From Arthrobacter sp. UKPF54-2 (GTDB taxonomy: Bacteria > Actinomycetota > Actinomycetes > Actinomycetales > Micrococcaceae), in the NCBI RefSeq assembly GCF_007858535.1, contig NZ_CP040174.1, forward strand, positions 1,612,001 through 1,676,000: 64,000 nt of DNA, given 5' to 3'. Positions 1-7,416 of this stretch are shown piece by piece. Position 1 is the first letter of the stretch. Each line of letters begins with the position of its first letter. The notes below the pieces were generated by a model that did no database searches, was not told where the DNA came from, and saw nothing but the letters and a program-made list of their open reading frames with translations. Made by a program: the position numbers and the translations under genes.

Positions 1-2
1 TC

Positions 3-146
3 GGCTACACCCGCTTCCGCCGGCGCATCCGGGCCGGCGTTCCCCTGGGCATCCGCCTCGACCTGCACGAAGAAGCAGTGCTCGCCGAACACGGCGACGC
101 CTGCGAAGACAAGCACAGCCTCCCGGCGCCGGCCCCCGTGGCCTGA
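3..146 (+). CDS. C-terminal fragment of an unidentified protein
   Basis: The window opens inside a reading frame that runs to a TGA at 144-146. The 47 visible residues begin GYTRFRRRIRAG and end in a Pro/Ala-rich tail (LPAPAPVA). Codon use is G/C-rich at third positions, as expected for coding DNA here. It lies 47 bp upstream of the creatinase gene on the same strand and may belong to the same creatinine-use operon. I do not recognise the family from this tail. Confidence 0.55.
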   Translation, partial: GYTRFRRRIRAGVPLGIRLDLHEEAVLAEHGDACEDKHSLPAPAPVA

Positions 147-193
147 ACCGGCACCAGCCTTCCCCTGAAAACCCCGCAACGTAAGGAACACGC

Positions 194-1450
194 ATGACCA
201 TCACCACTTCTGCCCCCGCTGCAAACGTCTCCGAGCTGGAGCGCCTCAAGGTCCTGAACAACGGCCAGAAGGTCAGCCTGACGTTCTCCGACGCTGAATT
301 TGAGCGCCGCCTCGCGGGGCTTCGCCGGATCATGGCGGAGAAGGACCTCGACGCCGTCGTCCTCACCAGCTACCACTCGATCAAGTACTACTCCGACTTC
401 CTCTTCACCTACTTCGGCCGGTCCTACGCCATGGTGGTCACCAAGGACGACACCGTGACCGTCACGGCCAACATCGACGCCGGGATGCCCTGGCGCCGCA
501 GCTACGGCGACAACGTGGTCTACACGGACTGGCGCCGCGACAACTACATCTTCGCCATCCAGGAGGTCCTCCGCACCCGCGGCATCAACCCCCGCCGGAT
601 CGGCGTCGAAGATGACTCGCTCCCGCTGGACAACCGCAATAAGATCCAGGCAGCCTTTGCCTCGGCCGCTCTTGTCGATGTCGCCCAGGCCGCCATGCGC
701 CAGCGGATGATCAAGTCGGCCGAAGAGATCGAGGTCATCAAGCACGGGGCGCGCATCGGCGACCTCGGCGGCGAGGCGATCCGCAACGCCATCACGGCCG
801 GGATCACCGAGTACGAGGTCGCCCTGATCGGCACCGAGGCCATGGTCCACGAAATCGCCCGGACCTTCCCGGACTCGGAAATTCGTGACACCTGGGTTTG
901 GTTCCAGTCCGGCATCAACACCGACGGCGCCCACAACTGGGCCACCACCCGCAAGATCCAGGAACACGACATCCTGTCCCTGAACTGCTTCCCCATGACC
1001 TCCGGCTACTACACCGCCCTGGAACGCACCCTGTTCTACGGCGAACCGGATGCCCGTTCGCTGGAACTCTGGAACATCAACGTCGAGGTCCACAAGCGCG
1101 GCCTGGAACTGATCAAGCCCGGTGCCGTCTGCAAGGACATCGCCGCCGAGCTGAACGAGATCTACGTGGGCCACGGGCTGCTCGCCAACCGGACCTTCGG
1201 CTACGGCCACTCCTTCGGCGTCCTGAGCCACTACTACGGACGCGAAGCCGGACTCGAGCTCCGCGAGGACATCGACACCGTCCTCGAGCCCGGCATGGTG
1301 GTCTCCATGGAACCGATGATCACCGTCCTGGACGGCCAGCCCGGCGCGGGCGGCTACCGGGAGCACGACATCCTCGTCGTCGGCGAGGACGGGGCCGAGA
1401 ACATCACCAAGTTCCCGTTCGGCCCGGAATACAACATCATCGGCGCCTGA
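194..1450 (+). CDS. Creatinase (creatine amidinohydrolase)
   Basis: Hydrolyses creatine to sarcosine and urea in the cytoplasm (EC 3.5.3.3). The 418 residues closely follow bacterial creatinases such as the Pseudomonas putida enzyme: TSYHSIKYYSDFLF near residue 58, YTDWRRDNY near 110, the catalytic-His segment GINTDGAHN with His247, and the C-terminal YGHSFGVLSHYYGREAGLEL and EPGMVVSMEPM blocks. It has the two-domain 'pita bread' M24 fold and the usual family length (about 400-420). The ATG at 194 is preceded by an AAGGAA ribosome site. The creatininase gene follows 101 bp downstream, supporting creatine rather than proline-peptide cleavage. Confidence 0.93.
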   Translation: MTITTSAPAANVSELERLKVLNNGQKVSLTFSDAEFERRLAGLRRIMAEKDLDAVVLTSYHSIKYYSDFLFTYFGRSYAMVVTKDDTVTVTANIDAGMPWRRSYGDNVVYTDWRRDNYIFAIQEVLRTRGINPRRIGVEDDSLPLDNRNKIQAAFASAALVDVAQAAMRQRMIKSAEEIEVIKHGARIGDLGGEAIRNAITAGITEYEVALIGTEAMVHEIARTFPDSEIRDTWVWFQSGINTDGAHNWATTRKIQEHDILSLNCFPMTSGYYTALERTLFYGEPDARSLELWNINVEVHKRGLELIKPGAVCKDIAAELNEIYVGHGLLANRTFGYGHSFGVLSHYYGREAGLELREDIDTVLEPGMVVSMEPMITVLDGQPGAGGYREHDILVVGEDGAENITKFPFGPEYNIIGA

Positions 1451-1551
1451 CACCCGCGCCAACGGCAAGAGGCAGGGTGCGGCGCCACGGATACCGTGGC
1501 GCCGCACCCTGCGGCAGATTCGACGCCGCACGAACAAGGAGCACCACCAGC

Positions 1552-2355
1552 ATGCAAAAGTCAGTATTCCTGGAAGACCTGGATGCGTTCAGCTACCGCG
1601 AAGTCCTTGGCTCCGGCGAGGCGATGGTCCTCATCCCGGTCGGTTCCTTGGAGCAGCACGGCCCCCACCTTCCGCTGGGCACGGACACCGTCCTCTCGTC
1701 CCGCTTTGCCGAGGGGGTCGCCAGGCAGGTTGGCGCCCTGGTGGCCCAACCCATCGCCTACGGCTACAAGTCCCAGCAGAAATCAGGCGGCGGCAACCAC
1801 CTTGCCGGCACCACGAGCCTGGACGGGACCACCCTGATCGGGATGGTGCGCAACCTGGTGAAGTCCTTCCTGAACCAAGGCGTCCGGCATCTGGTCCTGA
1901 TCAACGGACACTTCGAGAACTACCAGTTCCTCTACGAGGGAATCGACCTGGCCCTGGAAGACCTGGGGATCAAGCCCGGCGCAGAGCAGAGCGTGCTGCT
2001 GTTGTCCTACTGGGACTTCGTCAGCCAGGACACCCTTTCGCAGGTTTATCCTGACGGATTCCCGGGCTGGGAAATCGAGCACGGAGGCGTCCTGGAAACC
2101 TCGCTGATGCTCCACCTGGAACCGGCGCGGGTGGCCATGGACCGGCTGGTGGACGGTCCGCCTGCCGTGTTGCCACGCTTCGACAGGCTTCCGGTGGTGA
2201 CCGAGCGTACTCCGGCCACGGGCTGCCTCTCCTCGGCGGCCGGATCCAGTGCCGCCAAGGGCAGCCTGCTGTATGCGCAGGTCATCGAAGACCTGGTGGC
2301 CGACATCGTCGGAGAGCTGGTCAGGGAACCCGCCGCGGCCGCTGCCCGTCACTGA
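1552..2355 (+). CDS. Creatininase (creatinine amidohydrolase)
   Basis: Interconverts creatinine and creatine (EC 3.5.2.10), feeding the creatinase encoded upstream. The 267 residues match the Pseudomonas creatininase along their length. Metal ligands are visible as Glu34 and His36 (SLEQHGPHL), Asp45 (GTDTV), His120 and Glu122 (NGHFEN), and His177 (WEIEHGG). The block GYKSQQKSGGGNH is a near-exact creatininase signature, separating it from the wider creatininase-like amidohydrolases such as MftE. The ATG at 1552 follows an AAGGAG site. An open frame extends much further upstream, but that part is the creatinase gene in another frame. Confidence 0.92.
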   Translation: MQKSVFLEDLDAFSYREVLGSGEAMVLIPVGSLEQHGPHLPLGTDTVLSSRFAEGVARQVGALVAQPIAYGYKSQQKSGGGNHLAGTTSLDGTTLIGMVRNLVKSFLNQGVRHLVLINGHFENYQFLYEGIDLALEDLGIKPGAEQSVLLLSYWDFVSQDTLSQVYPDGFPGWEIEHGGVLETSLMLHLEPARVAMDRLVDGPPAVLPRFDRLPVVTERTPATGCLSSAAGSSAAKGSLLYAQVIEDLVADIVGELVREPAAAAARH

Positions 2356-2372
2356 CCGGCGAGGGCTGGGCA

Positions 2373-2570
2373 GTGACGACGATTCAGGCGACATTCTTGG
2401 TGACGGGCCTGATGCTTCTTCCCGCGTCGGCTCTCTTGATGGTCCCGGAGGTGCGGCGGGACGGGCCCGTGGCGGCCCTCCCTGGCCGCCGCGGGCGGCT
2501 GATCTTCGCAGGGCTGGTGGGCGCGCTGGGAGGGCTCCTGCTGCTTGCCGGCACGCTGGCGGGGGTTTAA
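2373..2570 (+). CDS. Small two-helix membrane protein
   Basis: A 65-residue frame starting at a GTG with GAGGG just upstream, 17 bp after the creatininase stop. It has two hydrophobic stretches (about residues 7-22 and 43-64) separated by a charged loop containing RRDG and GRRGR, so a two-pass membrane protein is likely. No family recognised. Its position suggests it is transcribed with the creatinine genes, but nothing in it points to a transport function. Confidence 0.5.
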   Translation: MTTIQATFLVTGLMLLPASALLMVPEVRRDGPVAALPGRRGRLIFAGLVGALGGLLLLAGTLAGV

Positions 2571-2612
2571 CTCCCGCTGCAGTTCCTGAGCAATGGACGA
2601 TTCGGCGTCGGG

Positions 2613-3185
2613 CTAGGGCAGGCGGGACGGGCGCAGCAGGGTCGCCTCGCCGGCGCGGTCCGGGTCCAGCGGCACGGGGCTGACCAGCACTGCCGGTCCG
2701 CGGTGCAGGACGCCGTCTGAAAGCACCTGGCACCGCACCCCGCCCCGCCCGCGCATGGCCTTGTGGGCGCCCGGGGCAAGCACCGCGTCCATCCAGGCGC
2801 AGGGATGCGCGGGCCGTCCGGCTTTGAACCGCACCAGGTCCCCGCCGGATTCCAGTGCGAAGTCGTGGCCCAGCAGCGGAGCCAGCTCGGCGCCCCGGAG
2901 GTGCACGTTGCGGCGCGTCAGCAGCGCGTCGAGCGGGGCAGTCCCCTGCTCGGCGGCGATCGCGTCGAGGGCCTCGACGGCGAAAATGGTCACGGCCGCA
3001 TCCATGTGCGCGGCCTTGCCGAAGAACCGGTCCCCGGCGATTCCCTTGCCGGCCACGAACTCGGCCCGCGCGGCGTCCGTGGTGGGAACGTCGGCTGCGC
3101 CGTCACGGGCACGGCCGAAGTAGGCGTGGGCGGGCGAGACGAGCAGGTGAAGGATCTCGACGTCGTACCTGTAACTAGCCGTCAT
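2613..3185 (-). CDS. MOSC domain protein
   Basis: A 190-residue stand-alone MOSC domain. This fold carries or transfers sulfur in molybdenum-cofactor sulfurases and in YiiM/YuaD-type N-hydroxylated base reductases. Visible family features are GKGIAGDRFFG near residue 50, RRNVHLRG, the conserved cysteine segment HPCAWMD, and GGVRCQVLSDG. It is convergent with the creatinine genes and divergent from the GPP34 gene. The substrate is not readable; detoxification of N-hydroxylated compounds is a possibility only. Confidence 0.85.
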   Translation of the reverse strand: MTASYRYDVEILHLLVSPAHAYFGRARDGAADVPTTDAARAEFVAGKGIAGDRFFGKAAHMDAAVTIFAVEALDAIAAEQGTAPLDALLTRRNVHLRGAELAPLLGHDFALESGGDLVRFKAGRPAHPCAWMDAVLAPGAHKAMRGRGGVRCQVLSDGVLHRGPAVLVSPVPLDPDRAGEATLLRPSRLP

Positions 3186-3279
3186 CCCACCAAACTATCG
3201 TCTCGCGGAAGTCTCACGGGAAGAGGGTCGGGACGAAATCCTCATTGTGGGGCCCGTCCAACAGGGCCACGATGATCCT

Positions 3280-4098
3280 ATGGATGCTGAGACAAAGAAG
3301 ACCGCGGAGCTGAGCCTTCCCCAGGCCTTCCTCCTGCTGGCGACGAACGACGACGATGGCAAGCCTGCAGTGCCGGTGTTCGCCCTCAGGACCACGCTGG
3401 CCGGGGCCGTCCTGGCCGAGCTGGAACTGGCCGGCGCGATCGAGCTGAAGGGAAAACATGTCCGCGCTACGGGCATGGCAGCGCCGGCGGACTACCAGCA
3501 CGAGCTGGAGCTCATCCGGGGCAAGTCGCGGCCGCATACTCCCAAGCGGTGGGTGTCCATGCTTGAAGGCCGCGCCGAAGTGCAGCGTGTCTACGAGACG
3601 ATGGCGTCGCGGGGGATCGTGGAACATGTCGGCGAGAAGCACCTGGCCCGGTTCCGGGCCGTGCGGTACCCGGAAAAGGACCATGCTCCGGAGGCGGCGC
3701 TGCTGGAAAAGCTTGAGGCCGCGTTGAGCGGTGCACCGTCCGCATCCGAGAAGCCCGGGCCCGAGGCGCCGGCGGCTGCCCAGGCCGACACCACCTCGGC
3801 CGATACGGCGCCGGCCGAAGCGGCGGCTCCGGCCGCCGGCACGCCTGATGCCGCGGGGCCCGGAGCGGGGCCCGAAAACGCCACTCCCGAAGCCAAAGCG
3901 CCCCAGTCCCAGGGGCCCGACGCCAGAACGACGGCGCTGTTCGCGTTGCTGCATGCGGCCGGATTGTTCGGGAAGCTCTTCCCGGCGGCAGACCGGGTCT
4001 TTGCGGACGAGCTGGCAAAGGACTACTGGCCCGCCCGCGCGGTGGAGGATGAACTCCGGCTGATCAGGCTGGCGCAGGAAGAGGCCGCAACCTTGTAA
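3280..4098 (+). CDS. GPP34 family phosphoprotein
   Basis: GPP34 (Golgi phosphoprotein 3) fold protein. In eukaryotes the family binds phosphatidylinositol-4-phosphate; bacterial members, abundant in actinobacteria, are uncharacterised. The N-terminal part (LSLPQAFLLLATNDDDGK, about 11-28) and LRTTLAGAVLAELELAGAIEL (about 37-56) are typical, and the domain ends with WPARAVEDELRLIRLAQ. Between about residues 150 and 213 it carries an Ala/Pro-rich low-complexity stretch that looks like an insertion in the usual fold. I chose ATG 3280 (MDAETKK) over an in-frame upstream GTG at 3247 because family homology begins soon after it. Confidence 0.85.
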   Translation: MDAETKKTAELSLPQAFLLLATNDDDGKPAVPVFALRTTLAGAVLAELELAGAIELKGKHVRATGMAAPADYQHELELIRGKSRPHTPKRWVSMLEGRAEVQRVYETMASRGIVEHVGEKHLARFRAVRYPEKDHAPEAALLEKLEAALSGAPSASEKPGPEAPAAAQADTTSADTAPAEAAAPAAGTPDAAGPGAGPENATPEAKAPQSQGPDARTTALFALLHAAGLFGKLFPAADRVFADELAKDYWPARAVEDELRLIRLAQEEAATL

Positions 4099-4129
4099 CA
4101 CCGGCTCAGGGCTGGGGCCACGCTCGGCT

Positions 4130-5014
4130 TTACCGGCTGATTCTTTTCAGCGCGCGGTGGGCTTCGGCCGCGGTGGGCCGGTTGCCGGGTTCGGCGTCGG
4201 TCATTGAGTGCAGCAGCATCGACCAGCGCCGCCGGACCGTGTCCGGGAGCCGGGGTGCGCGGAGCGTTCGGGCCACCATGGACTCCAGTGCGGGGCCGGG
4301 GAAGGCCTTGATTCCGGTGAGGCACTCGAACGTGACCAGCCCCAGCGCGTAAACGTCGCTGGCCGTGGTGGTGGTTGTTCCATGCACGGCTTCGGGGCTC
4401 AGATAGTGCGGTGTGCCGGAGCCGGCATGGTTTGGCCGGTGCCACGAACTGGTGGCAATGCCAAAATCGGTCAGTTTCGCGAGCCCCGCGGGACCGGCGC
4501 TCGCGGAACGGTCCACAAGGATGTTGGCCGGTTTAACGTCATTGTGGACCACGCCCTTGCGGTGGACGTGCGCCAGCGCGCCGGCGACGTCGCCCATCCA
4601 GGCCGCCACGAGGGGCATCCGCAGCGGACCGTCCTGAAGGACGGTCCGAAGGTCCGGACCGCTCACCAGTTCGGTGACAAGGTAGTTCCGGCCCGAGCCG
4701 CTGCCCCCGTCATCCGGCCCGTGGCCGTAGCCGTTGACGCGCACGATATGCCGGTGGTGGAGCGGGGTGTGCAGGTCTTTCTCCCGGCTAAACGGCGATG
4801 CCGCGTCGCTGGCGTCGGACCGGAAGATCTTGACGGCCACCTCGGAACCGTTGGCGGCGTCGGTTGCCCGGTAGACGTCGGCCTCGGAGCCCCTGCCTGC
4901 CAGGGTCCCCAGCCGGTACCGCTGGTCCAGCAGGCGGTCTTCCGCAAGGGGGCCGAAGAAGGCCGCCCGGGGAGCGGCAGCCCGCGCCGGCCGCCGGGTG
5001 AGGGCGAGTGTCAC
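4130..5014 (-). CDS. Soluble Ser/Thr protein kinase with non-RD catalytic loop
   Basis: A 294-residue PknB-like kinase lacking transmembrane or PASTA segments. Visible motifs: glycine loop AGRGSEADVY (about 39-48), VAVK with Lys62, catalytic loop VVHNDVKPANIL with Asp159, DFG at 183-185, and SPEAV in place of APE. The usual HRD arginine is asparagine (HND), so this is a non-RD kinase, a type often not regulated by activation-loop phosphorylation. The GTG start at 5014 overlaps the stop of the preceding Cys-rich gene (GTGA), so the two are probably translationally coupled. Targets unknown. Confidence 0.9.
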   Translation of the reverse strand: MTLALTRRPARAAAPRAAFFGPLAEDRLLDQRYRLGTLAGRGSEADVYRATDAANGSEVAVKIFRSDASDAASPFSREKDLHTPLHHRHIVRVNGYGHGPDDGGSGSGRNYLVTELVSGPDLRTVLQDGPLRMPLVAAWMGDVAGALAHVHRKGVVHNDVKPANILVDRSASAGPAGLAKLTDFGIATSSWHRPNHAGSGTPHYLSPEAVHGTTTTTASDVYALGLVTFECLTGIKAFPGPALESMVARTLRAPRLPDTVRRRWSMLLHSMTDAEPGNRPTAAEAHRALKRISR

Positions 5015-5418
5015 TGCAGCAAATTTTGCAGCTCGTCCGGTGTCAGCCCTGCGGCCAGGGCCATGGCCGGGCGGTCCGCCCCGAGGCCCGATGCCGCCTT
5101 GAGGGCATTCTCGAAGCGCTCCTGGGCCGCGTCCAGCTCCCAGTGCAGGCTCTCCACCCGGGCGGAGGCCAGCCGCACGGCGGCAAGGGGATCAGCGGCA
5201 ATATCGGCGTCCAGCCGGTAGCCACACCCGCAGGTCCACGCCGCGAACCCCGACTGCAGCGGCGCCCACGGCAATGAAGCCGACTCGGCCGCCAACATGG
5301 TCATGGCCGCGCCGCAGTGGGAGGGAGCACCCGATGCAGGAGCGCCGACGTCCGTGACGGCAGCGGTATTGGGTCCAGATGTCTTGCGATCAACTACGGC
5401 CGTCATTCGATCCACCAT
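5011..5418 (-). CDS. Cys-rich hypothetical protein coupled to the kinase
   Basis: A 135-residue protein of unknown function. Cysteines occur as SHCGAAM and WTCGCGY, a spacing that suggests a degenerate zinc ribbon, followed by a charged helical region (about 75-130). Its stop overlaps the GTG start of the downstream kinase gene, so it may be a kinase partner or substrate. Two starts are possible (5418 or 5406). Just upstream lie the CTAGT/ACTAG palindromes that may bind the MarR protein encoded at 5486-5992. Confidence 0.65.
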   Translation of the reverse strand: MVDRMTAVVDRKTSGPNTAAVTDVGAPASGAPSHCGAAMTMLAAESASLPWAPLQSGFAAWTCGCGYRLDADIAADPLAAVRLASARVESLHWELDAAQERFENALKAASGLGADRPAMALAAGLTPDELQNLLQ

Positions 5419-5419
5419 T

Positions 5420-5456
5420 CTAGTAACTAGTTCACAATGTAGCTAGTCTAACTAGT
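5420..5456. promoter_or_regulatory. Paired CTAGT/ACTAG palindromes, candidate MarR operators
   Basis: Two palindromes with identical 5-bp arms: CTAGT-A-ACTAG at 5420-5430 and CTAGT-CTA-ACTAG at 5443-5455. They lie directly upstream of the Cys-rich/kinase pair and just after the marR-like gene. ACTAGTT and GTCTAAC recur upstream of the marR-like gene itself (6010-6031). CTAG is rare in high-GC actinobacterial DNA, so this clustering is unlikely to be chance. Assignment to the neighbouring MarR protein is inference. Confidence 0.5.
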
Positions 5457-5485
5457 GTTTGGTGGTTGTCCAGTCGACGCCGGTC

Positions 5486-5992
5486 TTACTCGCCGTCGAC
5501 GTCGATTTCGTCCACGGCTTCGCGCATGTGCAGCAGGAAATGCAGCACTGCCTTTGCTTCCTCGTCGCTCAGGGATTCAGCCACCTCGATCATCCGACCG
5601 TGCATCTTGCCCAGGGTGTGGCGGACTTCCTCGTCAGCGCCGCGGGTGGGGCGCAGAATGATGGCGCGGCGGTCCGACGGGTGCGGCTGGCGCGTGATGT
5701 ACCCGCTGGTGGCCATGCGGTCAACCAGGGCGGTCATGGATGCGGAGGTCATTCCCAGTCGGGCGGCGAGTTCCTTGGGGCGGACTTCCTGGCCCGCAGT
5801 CTCAGCCTCAAGCAGGTACCGCAGTGCCAGGAGGTCGGTCTCGCCCATCGCCATGGAGTTGCGGGTGCGCCGCCGCATGGCGGTCTCCGAGGCCCGATAC
5901 TCCCGGAGCGCGTTCAGGATATCGACGGCGTAAGGCTGCCCGTGTGCCTTCGGCGGGTACCAGTAGCCTTCTCTTTCAGCGGGCGGAGTCAC
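5486..5992 (-). CDS. MarR family transcriptional regulator
   Basis: A 168-residue winged-helix regulator. The helix-turn-helix region RPKELAARLGMTSASMTALVDRMATSGYI is followed by the MarR wing PHPSDRRAIILRPT. Dimerisation helices flank it. It lies upstream of, and on the same strand as, the Cys-rich protein and kinase genes, with palindromic candidate operators both ahead of itself and ahead of that pair, suggesting autoregulation and control of the kinase pair. The inducing ligand is unknown. Confidence 0.9.
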   Translation of the reverse strand: MTPPAEREGYWYPPKAHGQPYAVDILNALREYRASETAMRRRTRNSMAMGETDLLALRYLLEAETAGQEVRPKELAARLGMTSASMTALVDRMATSGYITRQPHPSDRRAIILRPTRGADEEVRHTLGKMHGRMIEVAESLSDEEAKAVLHFLLHMREAVDEIDVDGE

Positions 5993-6009
5993 GCTAATTC
6001 CTTCGATGG

Positions 6010-6031
6010 ACTAGTTGTACGTTCGTCTAAC
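6010..6031. promoter_or_regulatory. Candidate MarR operator upstream of its own gene
   Basis: ACTAGTT (6010-6016), 8 bp, then GTCTAAC (6025-6031), within 40 bp upstream of the marR-like start at 5992. The same two heptamers occur in the same order, 13 bp apart, at 5426-5432 and 5446-5452. The shared words at both ends of one gene suggest a common DNA-binding protein, most simply the MarR product. Confidence 0.4.
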
Positions 6032-6089
6032 CAATGGATACTAGCCCAACTTACCGCTCAGGGCGGCACCGCCTCCGAAGGTGCGGCGC

Positions 6090-7346
6090 CTACTCTGCCG
6101 CTGCGCCGGGTTTGTCCTCCAGCAGGCCCCCGCTGGCCCAGCGACGCAGCGCGAGCTTCTCGGCGTCGTCGAACTCCATCAGCGCAACCCGGCAGAGCTC
6201 CTCGACGTTTATCGTCCACGCCGCCGCCAGCTCCGGGGCCGGCAATGCGCCCGTGAGCGGGACCCCGGCATACCCCAGGCCCTGGAGAACGAAATTGACG
6301 GCCGCGCGGGAGACCGGCTGGCCCGCCGCGACGCAGTCGTCCCGCACCGCCTTGGACAGCTCAACGCGGTTGCCGGGGTGTTCGCGCAGCTTCGTCTCCA
6401 GCGACAGGAAGACCTGCCGGAACTGGTCGGACGAGAGCGCCGGGACATCCGTCACCCGGATGATCTGTTCCTCGATCGCCGGCTGCAGGCTGGCCGGGGC
6501 CGGAAGATCCTCGGCCGAGAAGCGCTGGGCGTCCCACACCCAGCCGCTCTGCGCTGGAGAGTAGTCCACGTCTTGGCCGATCTGCGCCACCCAGGCGCCG
6601 AACTTTCCGGCACCTCCCCAGTCCGTCTTCAGCGACGGGTCTGCCGTGAGCGCGCGGTGGGCAACCATCGCGCCGGCAACCGGTCCCGGAGCGGAACGGA
6701 CAAAGGCCACGAGCTCGCGGACCGCCGGCGAGGCGGGCTTGGGTTTCGGCTTGCCCGCCGCCGGGGCTGGTTGTTGCTTGGGGGACGCCACTGTGTGGAT
6801 GGACTCGGCCGCGCTCCCGTTGAGGACGGCCACGAAGTCGTGGGATTCGACCACGCTGTCCGCCATCTCCCGGTACGCGAACGCCACGGCGCCGGCGGCG
6901 ATCACCGTCGTCATCCGGTCCGCGGCACGGAAGCGCTGGATCAGCGAGGTGAAATCCGCATCCGCCGAGGCCACAAAGAACTCTTCAATATGTGCCGCAC
7001 CGGACAGGGCATCCATCGCGTCCAGGACAAGGTTGATGTCCGTGCTGCTCTTGCCCCGCTGCGTGAGTGACGGGCAGTCGATCACCCGGAAGCCCGCCCG
7101 GGTCCAGTACGGCCGGTACTTGGAGTAGATGACGGGGTTGAGGTAGCAGTTGCGGATCAGGAAGCGCCGGGAGTCCTCGCCCGCGACGCCGTCGGCCAGC
7201 GCCTCCGTCCAATGCTTGGGATCCTCGGCGAACCGCTTGTCGGCCGCCGGGTCCAAGGCCATCAGGCCCGTGTAGACGTTGTCGAAGTCCACGAACATCG
7301 CGGCGCGGATCCCCGGCCGCCGGGACTGATGGAGAGGTTCGGTCAT
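6090..7346 (-). CDS. NYN domain (PIN-like) putative RNase
   Basis: A 418-residue protein with an N-terminal NYN/DUF88 nuclease-fold domain: AAMFVDFDNVY near residue 16, GKSSTDINLVLDAMDAL near 98, and FFVASADADFTSLIQRF near 122. These supply the acidic residues expected for metal-dependent RNA cleavage. A linker rich in Pro, Lys and Ala (about 195-215) leads to a C-terminal region (about 217-400) with ELVAFVRSAPG and GAGKFGAWVAQIG, which may be an OST-HTH/LOTUS-like module. Such architectures are usually assigned to RNA turnover; the substrate is unknown. Confidence 0.8.
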   Translation of the reverse strand: MTEPLHQSRRPGIRAAMFVDFDNVYTGLMALDPAADKRFAEDPKHWTEALADGVAGEDSRRFLIRNCYLNPVIYSKYRPYWTRAGFRVIDCPSLTQRGKSSTDINLVLDAMDALSGAAHIEEFFVASADADFTSLIQRFRAADRMTTVIAAGAVAFAYREMADSVVESHDFVAVLNGSAAESIHTVASPKQQPAPAAGKPKPKPASPAVRELVAFVRSAPGPVAGAMVAHRALTADPSLKTDWGGAGKFGAWVAQIGQDVDYSPAQSGWVWDAQRFSAEDLPAPASLQPAIEEQIIRVTDVPALSSDQFRQVFLSLETKLREHPGNRVELSKAVRDDCVAAGQPVSRAAVNFVLQGLGYAGVPLTGALPAPELAAAWTINVEELCRVALMEFDDAEKLALRRWASGGLLEDKPGAAAE

Positions 7347-7416
7347 CGGCTCAGTCTGCCAGCAGGAGTGCCGGGCGGGGCAGAAGTGAATCCGCGCGTT
7401 GCCGGGCCCGCCGTGG

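Noticed and set aside
5..1537. A 510-codon open frame on the minus strand opposite creatinase
   Set aside because: Its sequence is Gly/Val/Asp/Arg-rich with no family likeness, and it mirrors the third-position G/C of a firmly identified plus-strand gene.
898..1551. Upstream extension of the creatininase frame
   Set aside because: It overlaps most of the creatinase C-terminus in another frame and consists of Arg/Pro-rich sequence; homology begins at ATG 1552.
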